Origin: Chryseobacterium sp.
GTDB lineage: Bacteria > Bacteroidota > Bacteroidia > Flavobacteriales > Weeksellaceae
Direction: 5' to 3'
Length of the DNA: 64,000 nt
NCBI GenBank assembly: GCA_031277615.1
Contig: JAITMC010000018.1
Location: 1-64,000 of the forward strand
In this document: positions 1 to 8,104 of the stretch, piece after piece
Numbering within the stretch: the stretch's first letter is position 1
Layout of the letters: each line of letters begins with the position of its first letter
Made by a program: the position numbers and the translations under genes
The notes under the pieces: generated by a model
Told to the model about the DNA's origin: nothing
Database searches by the model: none
What the model saw: only the letters and a program-made list of their open reading frames with translations

Positions 1-63
1 ATCTCCCTTTTCTAAAGATTCCATTATCATTTCATATTTTTCATCAGACAATTCCATACTCAT
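1..63 (-). CDS. Partial protein, N-terminus only (possible TPR protein)
   Basis: The window edge leaves only the first 21 codons, beginning MSMELSDEKYEMIMESLEKG. The ATG at 63..61 directly follows the TAA of the upstream minus-strand gene, so the two are probably co-transcribed at the end of the toxin/immunity operon. A short helical start of this kind resembles tetratricopeptide proteins, but 21 residues cannot prove it. A second in-frame ATG lies two codons later and could be the true start. Confidence 0.45.
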   Translation of the reverse strand, partial: MSMELSDEKYEMIMESLEKGD

Positions 64-480
64 TATTCAAAATATTTTTCAGGATTTTTATAAAATTCAA
101 GATACTTTGGATCTTCATTCTGAAATGATCTTCCTTCAGATTTTTGGAAAGCAGTTTTAAATTCTTCGTATGCATTTTGATAATCACCGAACTCATAATA
201 ACTTTTCCCGGCAACAAATTCTCTTTCACCGTCATCTATTCTCTCTTTATCACAAAGAAAAAATATGCTTATCCATTTTTCTGCTTATTTTTAAGTTGGG
301 TATATTCATCAACTAATGATTTTGCTATAAAAAGCTTTCATCATAGTTTTCTTTAGCATCAGGAAGTATGCTCCATTTTTCTAATTCAATAATTTTATGA
401 TGATTTCCATTCTCATAATAATTTTCAATTTTCTCATCAAGTTTTTCAATTTGGTTTTCAATTTGGTTGGGTAATTCCAT
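64..480 (-). pseudogene. TPR-like gene broken by two homopolymer frameshifts
   Basis: Translation from the ATG at 480..478 runs for about 51 codons (start MELPNQIENQIEKLDEK) and hits a stop just after a run of five A at 329-333. Shifting frame there continues the protein (IAKSLVDEYTQLKNKQK) to a second stop after a run of five T at 276-280. A second shift restores an open frame through SYYEFGDYQNAYEEFKTAFQ to the TAA at 66..64. Adding one base to each run gives an intact protein of about 139 residues. The last part looks like a tetratricopeptide helix pair. The ATG overlaps the stop of the preceding gene (TAATG), as in an operon. It is either a true pseudogene or two homopolymer sequencing errors; the repaired frame is clear, the function is not. 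Confidence 0.7.
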
Positions 481-968
481 TATTTATTTTTCTTACTTTC
501 TGCTATCATCTGATCCAATAAATCGTCAAACTCATTTCTTTCCGGATTGATATCCATATAATTGAGTGTGAAATTATTTTTCAGGTAATTAAGCAAATCT
601 TCATCAACTAATAGTGATTTTTCAGGGCCAATGATGATATCATCAATATCCTGCTTTCCGATAATCTTCATCCAGTAAAATTTAGGTAATGATTTTTTCA
701 ATTGATAGTTGTCATTAAAGTATTCATCTTTAGTTATGGTCATTTCTGAAAACTCAAATCCTGTGAATTCTGTTTCCTGTAGCCCGGTTTTGAGTTGTTC
801 AGTAACAATATAACAAGGATGGCATTCCATCAAATCATCTCCCAGCCAGTCTTCAAGTTGTATATGTAATTTTATGACTGTTAAAAATGGAGGTTCTTTT
901 TCCAGAAATTCAGTTTTTTCGCCTGGTCCGACAATAACTTCCGGTTCAATGATTTGATATCTTTTCAT
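480..968 (-). CDS. Hypothetical protein, candidate immunity protein
   Basis: This 162-residue soluble acidic protein has no signal peptide or membrane segment. It begins MKRYQIIEPEVIVGPGEK, repeats a similar phrase near residue 113 (DIIIGPEKSLLVDEDLL), and ends in a Lys-rich tail. I do not recognise the family. It sits in a co-directional run behind a polymorphic toxin, 16 bases after the preceding gene, with AT-rich composition like its neighbours and unlike vgrG. Position and composition suggest an accessory immunity protein, possibly against a toxin not encoded here. This is inference from context. Confidence 0.55.
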   Translation of the reverse strand: MKRYQIIEPEVIVGPGEKTEFLEKEPPFLTVIKLHIQLEDWLGDDLMECHPCYIVTEQLKTGLQETEFTGFEFSEMTITKDEYFNDNYQLKKSLPKFYWMKIIGKQDIDDIIIGPEKSLLVDEDLLNYLKNNFTLNYMDINPERNEFDDLLDQMIAESKKNK

Positions 969-984
969 TCTACCATATAAATTT

Positions 985-1737
985 CTAATTATCAGTATTT
1001 TCAGGAAGTTTAATTCCTTCGGCTAATTCTCCTTCTTTCCAGCGCTTCATTCTAAAAATACTATCCCATTTACCAAATTCCGGATAAGGTTCCCAATTGC
1101 TTTCAACGTTTACAGGAGATTCGGCAATATATTTTTCTGTTAAAGCATCTCCTCTCACATCAAATATTTTTGTTACTTCCAAATAACCTGTAGGTGTAAA
1201 GGCATAGGAGATATAATCTTTATTTTGCCATCTTTCATCTATCATTTCTTCAGGATAAATAAAAACCTCAAGTTCTACCAAAAATAAATTACCATTTTTG
1301 AAACGATTTTTAAACTCTTCATTATCAACCGAAATATCATCATTCTGAAAAGAATACTGCATATAAACCCTATTATATTCGTCAATAAAACAAACAGTTG
1401 CAAAAGCTCCACCTATATCCAGGTATGCGTAAGGTTGTTCAGTAATTTCCAATAATGCTGTTACATTAAATATACGGGCGATTTCATCTACTTTGTCGTT
1501 AAAAGTATCCAAATTTTTTAGTGAAAATTCTCCCTGCCACATTCTTTGCATAAAATCTTTATTAGCAGAATAGGCATATTTTGCCCAAGTTTCCACATCT
1601 TGTGTCTTTTCTCTTAACATCTTTTTAGGCATTTTTGATTTATAAAAATTGCCATAATACCAACAAGTATCGTCTTCTGATTGAAGTTTATAATAAGCTC
1701 TATTCCAGTTTTGATAAATAAATTTTAATTTTTGCAT
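985..1737 (-). CDS. Hypothetical protein, paralogue of the adjacent immunity-like gene
   Basis: A 250-residue cytoplasmic protein rich in Trp, Tyr and acidic residues. Its middle and C-terminal parts (about 100-235) can be aligned by eye with the upstream 197-residue protein. Shared features are a P-[FY]-AY-[VL]-[ND]-I segment, a F-[LI]-D-x-x-x-R-x-Y strand, an EV-x-x-Y strand and a C-terminal PEF/PNF...D-x-I motif. This points to an old duplication followed by divergence. Such beta-rich acidic proteins in tandem behind a toxin are typical immunity candidates. No catalytic motif is visible. The start at 1737 is the only early ATG, with a 75-base gap to the upstream gene. Confidence 0.6.
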   Translation of the reverse strand: MQKLKFIYQNWNRAYYKLQSEDDTCWYYGNFYKSKMPKKMLREKTQDVETWAKYAYSANKDFMQRMWQGEFSLKNLDTFNDKVDEIARIFNVTALLEITEQPYAYLDIGGAFATVCFIDEYNRVYMQYSFQNDDISVDNEEFKNRFKNGNLFLVELEVFIYPEEMIDERWQNKDYISYAFTPTGYLEVTKIFDVRGDALTEKYIAESPVNVESNWEPYPEFGKWDSIFRMKRWKEGELAEGIKLPENTDN

Positions 1738-1812
1738 TGAGTTTATAATTTTTTCTCATGTTTTAATCTTAGAATTTCTCCATCTAAATCTTTCTACAAG
1801 CTATAAATTAGA

Positions 1813-2406
1813 TTAATCCATTATTTTCTCCAGTGGAATTCTATCTTCTACCAATATTTTATCATACTCATCAAAATTGGGAAAATCTTCATACAAATTA
1901 GTAATATCTATTTTCTGATTAGCTTCAAAATCTTCTGATTTACCAATTTTATCATTAAATTTTGTATATTTTACATTGCCATCTTCATTAAAATTAAAAT
2001 GCAACCTATACTCTTCCTCCTCAGTTGTTTCAGAAGTAAAATCATAATACCAAACTTCATTCAAAAATATCCTGTCTGGAAATCTTTTACTTTCTCCAAA
2101 TAAATAATTCAGATATTTTCTTCCAACAAGATCAAGAAATTCAACACTGATATGCTTGCTTTGAGGCATTATATTAACGTAAGCAAATGGGTACTCTGTG
2201 TGGTTTTTATCAAAAGCACAAAATTCATAACCTAAATTATCATTATGGTTTTGAAAAGCGATATCTTTAGATGTTAATTCTCCTTTTTCTACCTTGGGCT
2301 TGAATTTTGTTTTATTCCATAAGTCCCATTTCATAACAGAAGCTGTTTCTGAATTAAGTCTTTTTCTTGCGCTCCAGTAATTTAAATACTTTATTTCTTT
2401 ATCCAT
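1813..2406 (-). CDS. Probable cognate immunity protein of the Hint toxin
   Basis: This 197-residue acidic cytoplasmic protein starts only two bases after the toxin stop codon, the usual place for the matching immunity protein, so it is the best candidate to neutralise the toxin C-terminal domain in the producing cell. It has no signal peptide, membrane segment or enzyme motif. Alternating hydrophobic strands (FAYVNI, ISVEFLDLVGRKYL, NEVWYYDF) suggest a beta-rich fold. It is related to the next gene downstream through a shared central block. The family name is unknown to me. The function is inferred from position only. Confidence 0.6.
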   Translation of the reverse strand: MDKEIKYLNYWSARKRLNSETASVMKWDLWNKTKFKPKVEKGELTSKDIAFQNHNDNLGYEFCAFDKNHTEYPFAYVNIMPQSKHISVEFLDLVGRKYLNYLFGESKRFPDRIFLNEVWYYDFTSETTEEEEYRLHFNFNEDGNVKYTKFNDKIGKSEDFEANQKIDITNLYEDFPNFDEYDKILVEDRIPLEKIMD

Positions 2407-2408
2407 TT

Positions 2409-4016
2409 TTAAGGGTTTAAAATTTTACCTGTAACATCTCTAATTGTTACACCAAGATCATTGGCATGCTCAATAACTGCTTTAGGTAATCCACTTTTCT
2501 GAACAGGAACTTCTAATATCATTTCTCCCGCAAGTTTATCACCTGCTTTGGCAATAGCATCAGCATTTCTTGGTGTATTTTTAATAACGGTATCTGGAGC
2601 ATATTTCTCAACCAGTTCGTCGATATATTTTTTTGCAGTATCTTCTGCGATATTTGTTAATTGTGAAAACTTTCTTGAAACTATTTCTTTGCCTGGAATG
2701 TAACTGTCTAGACGCTTTCCTGTTTCTAAAACAACTTCATTAAAACCTCCCATTCTTTTATAGTATTGTTCCCTTATAAAATTAAAATAATTTCCTTTAT
2801 ACATTCTAGCGAGCCAATCTGGTAAATGTTTTATTTGACTTAAACATCTTTTTGCATTATGCGCCAGTAAAGCAAGCAACCCTACAAAATACGTATGAAA
2901 GTGGGCTACCGTAAAGTTATAAACTTTTTTAGGTTCATAGCTATATTCTGTTTTTTCAACAGTAATTTTAGTATGGTCTTTCGTTAATATTTGGTCGCCC
3001 TGTTCCAATTCTGAAGCATCTTTCCAGCCTTCTTCCGTATAAAAAGGATGTATTGCTGTAGTTTCAATCACTTCAGCTTCCGTATAAATACTGATGGTAT
3101 GGTCACTCTCATTGATGATAAGATCAGTTACGGGCTGAAGGGCTATGGTATCTGTATCTTCATCATAAGCCCATACCTGGTCTCCGATAAGGATATCTTC
3201 AATATTTTTAATGCCATATTCGGTATGTACAGGGGTTCCGGCCGGGAAACAGGCAAAAACACAGGTTTTAAATAATTTTTTGGCAACATCATCCACGCTT
3301 TTCTTTAAGGCTTCTTTACTCAGCTTTTTCATTGCTGCTTTTCCCATCTGCTGAAGCGCTTCCTTGGAGATGGCTTTAGCCCCGGCTTTGATAGCACCTT
3401 TAACGCCTGCTTTAGCGCCCTGCATGGCTACGGTTCCGGCTCCGAAAGAAAAAATACCTACCGCGATGGACGCTACATCCCAGATTAAAAACCCTGCATT
3501 CATGAGGCTTCCGCCTACATCTCCGGTCTGTATATCATTGATGAGGTCGCGGCCGCTTCCCCAAACAGGAATCATGCCTTCTACGAGGCCGGCTTCCCCT
3601 ACACTGTTTCCCTGTCCGCTGTCGTCAAGCTCCCGTTGTGCCTGGTCCTGCATATCTTTTACTTCCTGTGCGGCATCATCAGGAAGAGGAACCTGTCCGC
3701 TGGTCATAAACTCTATTTTACCGCCTATGGGACATCTGCATGTGCTTTTTCCGATCAGGGAATTGATTCCGTTAATCTTTACCTGCCAGGTATCCTGCCA
3801 ACTCATCGGAATAGTAGCAGGAGTACAGGGACCGCCGCTGATTTTACAGATCTTAAAAGAAGGGATATTGATCAGAGGAGTGGTGTCCATATTGGTTGCG
3901 ACAAGACAGCCGTGGATCTTCACCTTGGTATTGAACGTAGGTTTGAAGAAATCGGGAGCGGCTCCCTGATCGCACATTATCAGGGCATTGAGGGTGATGT
4001 ATTCTAATTCATCCAT
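2409..4016 (-). CDS. PAAR-like (DUF4280) polymorphic toxin with Hint domain
   Basis: A 535-residue modular effector. Residues 1-105 match the DUF4280/PAAR-like family, with repeated Cys (C15, C37, C57, C64, C93, C95), and probably cap the VgrG tip. Residues 165-235 contain a Gly/Ala-rich hydrophobic stretch and Lys-rich helices. A Hint (intein-like) domain starts at C256 in a CFPAGTPV motif, has AIHPFY at 321-326, and ends with HN at 386-387, the expected self-cleavage boundary. Residues 388-535 are the variable toxin tip. It contains RLDSY...KEIVSRK (435-449) and EMILEVPVQ (498-506), which resemble restriction-endonuclease-like toxin folds. A nuclease activity is therefore inferred, not shown. 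The gene lies 16 bases behind vgrG. Its 3' part is clearly more AT-rich than its 5' part, consistent with tip swapping. Confidence 0.8.
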   Translation of the reverse strand: MDELEYITLNALIMCDQGAAPDFFKPTFNTKVKIHGCLVATNMDTTPLINIPSFKICKISGGPCTPATIPMSWQDTWQVKINGINSLIGKSTCRCPIGGKIEFMTSGQVPLPDDAAQEVKDMQDQAQRELDDSGQGNSVGEAGLVEGMIPVWGSGRDLINDIQTGDVGGSLMNAGFLIWDVASIAVGIFSFGAGTVAMQGAKAGVKGAIKAGAKAISKEALQQMGKAAMKKLSKEALKKSVDDVAKKLFKTCVFACFPAGTPVHTEYGIKNIEDILIGDQVWAYDEDTDTIALQPVTDLIINESDHTISIYTEAEVIETTAIHPFYTEEGWKDASELEQGDQILTKDHTKITVEKTEYSYEPKKVYNFTVAHFHTYFVGLLALLAHNAKRCLSQIKHLPDWLARMYKGNYFNFIREQYYKRMGGFNEVVLETGKRLDSYIPGKEIVSRKFSQLTNIAEDTAKKYIDELVEKYAPDTVIKNTPRNADAIAKAGDKLAGEMILEVPVQKSGLPKAVIEHANDLGVTIRDVTGKILNP

Positions 4017-4032
4017 GATTTATGTTTTAGAA

Positions 4033-6240
4033 TTACATAATATTGGTATCGCCTGAGGACATAACGGCAGTAGGTCCGCCGGTAATCGTAAGTTCCGAAT
4101 CTGTTGTGATATCCATGGCACCACCGGTACTGGCAATACCCAGAGCTCCGGCCAGTGCGGTAATATCTATATTTCCTTTTCCTGCTGAAGCGGTAATGCC
4201 TTCTCCTGAAATGGTAATGGAGTTTTCACCTACCTGCAGGGTAATGCTTGTTTTTCCGTCCAGGGTTATATTTCCAGCGGCATCCATTTTCAACAGGGAT
4301 TGGGGCGGAGCATCTTTTTTACCTCCCACATTGATGACGTTGGTGCTGCCGGCATTGATCGTATGATTGCTGTTGGCGTTGGTGGTTGCATTTCCGGTTC
4401 CGTCGAAATTCATATTGGCGCCTCCCTGGTCTTTCAGGTTCATGGATCCGGCTCCGTTATCGTATTTCAGTTCGGCCCCGCTTCTTCCGCTGAAGCTCAT
4501 AATATTATTTCCGGTACCTCCGCCTGAGCCGATACTGCCGTGAAACATTCCGCCCATCACAAAAGGCCGGTCCGGATGCTGATGAACAAAATTCACCACC
4601 ACCTGATCGCCAACCTCCGGAACAGACATGAATCCCCGGTTTTTATTCACTTTATCGCTGCTGCCGGCATCGGGGGTCATCACACGGATGAATTCTGTGG
4701 TATCGGGACCGTTCTGCCAGTCGAACTGCACCTGTACGCGGCCCTGGTTTAAAGGATCCGTATTGGAAATAACCTTCCCGAACTGAGGATCTGCCCTCGG
4801 CACCTGAAATTCAGGACGGGGCATAAACCCGGTATCAGCAGCAATGGCCCCGAAGTTTCCGGTATAATGACCTCTTGCATCCACTTCGTGAGTGACCTCC
4901 GTGATCATGAGTTTAGTGAAATAGGCCGTCTGATTGGTCTCTGATTTCCGCATTTCAATATCAGCGGCACATCCCGGATATAAAAACGGAACGCTGGTGC
5001 TTCCCGAAGTAACGAATACGTCCACGGCCTTACTTCCTGCGGTCCCTTTCTGTGATGCATCAATATCCATAAAGCTGGTAGCTTTGATAGGGGCAACACG
5101 AAGGGAAGGAGTGGTAAAGGTTTTGGCTGATATCTCATAGGCCCGTTTGGCAATATCAGACTGATGGTTTATTTTAGAACTGCCCGTGGTAAGCTTTTCA
5201 TTTTTACTGCTGTTGTATCCATAAAAAGTTGGGTTCACGTGCTGGGCCTTCATTTTGACTTTAATGTCATTAACGCTTCTTCCGTAAATCAGCTGAACGG
5301 GCTTTTCCTGGGGCGGAAGCTGCCCGAAATGAAGAACTTCACCATCATAATAAAACTGTTCACCATAAGCTTCTGCAATTCTGGCCAGATAATTATAATG
5401 GGTTTCTTCATACTGAGAACTGTAGGATACATTTCCGTGTTTGGCATCTACCCTGAAATCGAATTTACTGGATCCGAGACCTTCTTTAATCATCTGGTCG
5501 GCAATACTGTTCAGGCTGATTTCCTGTTTTCCTCCGAAACTCTGGATGTGTGGTGCAGCGTCCAGAAGAACAGTCGGGCTGTATCCGGTAAGCACAATAT
5601 TCCCCAGGCTTCCTTTGTCCTGGCTGAATCCAACTTCTGTAATCACGCCCACGAAATTCCGTTCCGGGCTGTCTTCTACGTCTTTATATTTAAAAACAAC
5701 CGTAATTCTTTTACCAAGAAAGCTCTGGGCCTGTTCCAGATTATGGTTTTCCGCTTCGCCCAACGTGTCGTGGGCCAGCGTCAGGCTGAACTCATGGTGT
5801 TTTACGGCACTCTGGCTCAGTTTAAAATGTTTAAAATGTTTGATGATCTTACCTTCAACAATAATGTCAAGCTTGACAACCCGGTTGATGCCTAAAAGCT
5901 CACTTTTGGGAATTGATCCCGCATTGTGAATTTTAGATGTTGGCTGCTGGCTCCATATTTTCCCCTGGCTGACCAAGGAAGTATTGGGCTGGGAAACCTG
6001 ATTCATAAAGGTATTGGCATAGGAGAGGGCCTGGCCTCCTGTCTGTATTGTTTTTTGAAGTTTCTGATCCGTTTTTTTTACGGTTTCACGGGCTTCACTG
6101 ATGTCGGAAGATTCCAGGTCGGACAGATCGTTTTGGGATCTCCGGACCGGCTTTTTTGAAGATTTGTTGTCCTGGAACATAACATATTTTTTTCTGGATT
6201 GGTGTAGGGGGGTACAGTCTGAAAAAACTGTGTCTGTCAT
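4033..6240 (-). CDS. vgrG: VgrG-type T6SS spike protein
   Basis: A 735-residue protein of the Rhs-element/VgrG family, the trimeric spike of type VI secretion systems. Roughly residues 110-470 form the gp27-like base. Residues about 475-575 hold the gp5-like OB fold, with QFGKVISNTDPLNQGRVQVQ and GDQVVVNFVHQHPDRPFV. The rest is a repetitive Gly/Asn/Thr-rich needle (NITLDGKTSITLQVGE and similar). The first 100 residues are a charged, low-complexity extension. The start is uncertain: an internal ATG at 6180 (MFQDNKSS) would shorten the protein by 20 residues. It heads the effector operon. No other T6SS structural gene is present, so this is an effector-delivery cassette whose machine is elsewhere. 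Confidence 0.85.
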   Translation of the reverse strand: MTDTVFSDCTPLHQSRKKYVMFQDNKSSKKPVRRSQNDLSDLESSDISEARETVKKTDQKLQKTIQTGGQALSYANTFMNQVSQPNTSLVSQGKIWSQQPTSKIHNAGSIPKSELLGINRVVKLDIIVEGKIIKHFKHFKLSQSAVKHHEFSLTLAHDTLGEAENHNLEQAQSFLGKRITVVFKYKDVEDSPERNFVGVITEVGFSQDKGSLGNIVLTGYSPTVLLDAAPHIQSFGGKQEISLNSIADQMIKEGLGSSKFDFRVDAKHGNVSYSSQYEETHYNYLARIAEAYGEQFYYDGEVLHFGQLPPQEKPVQLIYGRSVNDIKVKMKAQHVNPTFYGYNSSKNEKLTTGSSKINHQSDIAKRAYEISAKTFTTPSLRVAPIKATSFMDIDASQKGTAGSKAVDVFVTSGSTSVPFLYPGCAADIEMRKSETNQTAYFTKLMITEVTHEVDARGHYTGNFGAIAADTGFMPRPEFQVPRADPQFGKVISNTDPLNQGRVQVQFDWQNGPDTTEFIRVMTPDAGSSDKVNKNRGFMSVPEVGDQVVVNFVHQHPDRPFVMGGMFHGSIGSGGGTGNNIMSFSGRSGAELKYDNGAGSMNLKDQGGANMNFDGTGNATTNANSNHTINAGSTNVINVGGKKDAPPQSLLKMDAAGNITLDGKTSITLQVGENSITISGEGITASAGKGNIDITALAGALGIASTGGAMDITTDSELTITGGPTAVMSSGDTNIM

Positions 6241-6655
6241 TCATAAAGCTCACATCAGATAAATACCCGGAAATGAAATCTGGAAACTATCTTTTGCGAG
6301 AAGTGTCATGCGTTCTCTTTTTCAAATAATCAGGTTGTTTCCTGTGTCTTTTTAGCTTAATATTAAATTAATATTCCGTTTAATTGTGCTTAATGTTCTG
6401 TAAAACAATTTTTTGTATTGTTTTTAAAATCACATCTGCGTGAAACAAATATAAAAAGCTATTCACCAAATAAAAAAAATATAATGAGCTATTTTAAATT
6501 TTGTAGTAGTTTTACGACTAACAGTTGTTAGGATGATTTTAAATGAAAAAGAGGATTCAATATTTGATGGAAAAAATAGTGACATGATAGATATATTGAA
6601 TTAATTTTGTCATAGATATTGTTCTGCATCATCGCGGGGCTTATCTGTTTTGAAC
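6241..6655. other. AT-rich divergent intergenic region
   Basis: About 415 bases separate vgrG from the divergent NAD-binding gene. No convincing gene is present. On the minus strand a -7-like element (TATATTTG, complement of 6446-6453) could serve vgrG, but its -33 partner is poorly spaced. On the plus strand TAATTTTG at 6602-6609 matches the -7 consensus without a clear -33 box. A 23-codon open frame (6533-6604) follows a palindrome and may be a remnant; nothing supports it as a gene. Confidence 0.4.
6518..6531. promoter_or_regulatory. Short palindrome, possible operator
   Basis: CTAACAGTTGTTAG has 6-base arms (CTAACA/TGTTAG) around a two-base centre, in the vgrG / NAD-binding divergent region. 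It has the size of a dimeric regulator site, but no regulator gene is adjacent and one occurrence is weak evidence. Confidence 0.25.
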
Positions 6656-7426
6656 ATGAAGAACACAGGCATTATAGGCTATGGCTGGCTGGGATCCAGA
6701 ATAGCGGCATCACTTTCAGAAAAATATACTATACACACAACAGCAACCACTACAGACAAGGTCTCAGTGCTGAATGCCAAAGGTTTGAATGCCGTTGTTG
6801 CGAGTTTCCCGGATTACCAGCTCAATGACAAAATCCTGCAATGGGACAGCATACAACATATAGATGTTCTGATCATAACCATTCCCTTGTCTGGCAAAAG
6901 CTGTTGTGTAAGCTCTCTGTACAACCGGATACAGAATCTGTTGTCTTTTACCGGAGATTTTAAAGGCCAGGTTTTTGTGATGAGCTCAACAGGAGTTTAT
7001 CCGGATATTCCAAAAGAATTTACGGAAGATGATCTGTCGGTGAGCGCAGTTCCCGGAGAAAGAATGATCAGAGGACGGTATCCACAGGCTAATATTCTCA
7101 GACTCGGCGGACTGATGGGAGATAACAGGCTGCTGAAAAATTATAACATTTCTAATCCGGAAGCTCCGGTTAATCATATCCATTATGCAGATATCTGTTC
7201 TGTTATTCTGAGGATGATAGAGACCGGTACGGAAGGAAAGCTGTATAATCTGACTGCTCCTCTTCATCCTTCCAAAGCTGCCGTGATTCATGCCCAGCAA
7301 AATCAGCCGTTTTCTGAAGAAGTGGTTGTGCAGGGGAGAATAATCCGTTCTTCTAAATTGGTTTCGGAACTGGATTTTACCTTTGAATATCCTGATCCTT
7401 GCAGCTTTCATATCATAAAAGAATAG
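6656..7426 (+). CDS. NAD(P)-binding epimerase-like protein
   Basis: A 256-residue Rossmann-fold protein. The N-terminus carries the dinucleotide-binding motif GIIGYGWLGSRIA. An extended-SDR-like MSSTGVYP motif near residue 110 resembles the serine/tyrosine region of atypical short-chain dehydrogenases such as the YeeZ group. The C-terminal half (LRLGGLMG, NHIHYADI) fits the substrate side of NAD-dependent epimerase/dehydratase relatives. The classical YxxxK is not obvious, so activity is unproven. The ATG at 6656 is preferred over an in-frame TTG two codons upstream. It is a single gene followed by a repeat region; substrate unknown. Confidence 0.75.
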   Translation: MKNTGIIGYGWLGSRIAASLSEKYTIHTTATTTDKVSVLNAKGLNAVVASFPDYQLNDKILQWDSIQHIDVLIITIPLSGKSCCVSSLYNRIQNLLSFTGDFKGQVFVMSSTGVYPDIPKEFTEDDLSVSAVPGERMIRGRYPQANILRLGGLMGDNRLLKNYNISNPEAPVNHIHYADICSVILRMIETGTEGKLYNLTAPLHPSKAAVIHAQQNQPFSEEVVVQGRIIRSSKLVSELDFTFEYPDPCSFHIIKE

Positions 7427-7462
7427 GAGTTAGTTATTTGATTTTGTTGTATTTTTCTTAAA

Positions 7463-7727
7463 CGCAGAGTTTTATGAAAAATACTGTTGATTCCAGGAGG
7501 CAAAGAAGAGAATCAACTCCGTTGATTTGATGAAGCGTGTGTAAAATACTTAATTATATAAAAATCTGTGGAAACCCTTTGCTCCATCATGTTTTCCAAC
7601 ATTAAAAATTAATTTTCCTGCAGATTTCACACATTTCTCAGATAGGCATGAGCTATTTTTTGTGTAATAAATAAAGCCTTTCAAGATAAAATCTGCGTCA
7701 TCTGTTTAATCTGCGAGACTAAAATCT
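7463..7727 (+). repeat. Intergenic repeat, copy A of a tandem duplication
   Basis: Copy A of a 281-base-period direct duplication. It starts CGCAGAGTTTTATGAAAAAT and ends GACTAAAATCT. It contains GTTGATTCC and AATCAACTCCGTTGATT, which can form alternative small hairpins, then CTGTGGAAACCCTTTGCTCC and a conserved block ending in CTGCGTCATCTG. No open frame of useful length is shared by the copies, so it is a non-coding intergenic repeat. Confidence 0.85.
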
Positions 7728-7743
7728 TATCACTATTTTTCGA

Positions 7744-8020
7744 CGCAGAGTCTTATGAAAAATAGAGTTGATTCCAGGATGCAAAGAGGAATCAACTCCG
7801 TTGATTTGATGAAGCGTGTGTAAAAATCCTAAATTATTATAGAAAAATCAGTGATCATCTGTGGGAACCCTTTGCTCCATCATGTTTTCCAACATTAAAA
7901 ATTAATTTTGCACAGATTCCATACATTTCTCAGATAGGCATGAGCTATTTTTTTGTGTAATAAATAAAGCCTTTCAAGATAAAATCTGCGTCATCTGTTT
8001 AATCTGTGAGACTAAAATCT
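7744..8020 (+). repeat. Intergenic repeat, copy B of a tandem duplication
   Basis: Copy B repeats copy A with few substitutions and small indels (for example GGATGCAAAGAGGAATCAAC in place of GGAGGCAAAGAAGAGAATCAAC). The close match implies a recent duplication or ongoing conversion. A third, more diverged and inverted copy lies near 17.2-17.4 kb. Confidence 0.85.
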
Positions 8021-8047
8021 GTCATCATTCGCAAGACTTTTGCACAT

Positions 8048-8081
8048 AAAAAAACCTTACAGCTTAAAGTCTGTAAGGTTT
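8048..8081 (-). terminator. Rho-independent terminator
   Basis: An 11-base stem (AAACCTTACAG 8052-8062 with CTGTAAGGTTT 8071-8081) and an 8-base loop lead into a run of A at 8048-8054, which is a T run on the minus strand. It terminates the minus-strand gene ending at 8105. Confidence 0.85.
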
Positions 8082-8104
8082 GTGTAATTTAACAACTGTC
8101 GGAA

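Noticed and set aside
3364-3969. A 201-codon open frame on the plus strand opposite the toxin gene
   Set aside because: It mirrors the Gly/Ala-rich coding of the toxin on the other strand, has no family resemblance and no promoter, so it is a shadow.
5164-5895. A 243-codon plus-strand open frame opposite vgrG
   Set aside because: It is antisense to a well-supported VgrG and has irregular composition with no recognisable domain.
7427-8104. Insertion sequence
   Set aside because: No transposase frame, no terminal inverted repeats and no target duplication could be seen; the tandem copies are non-coding.
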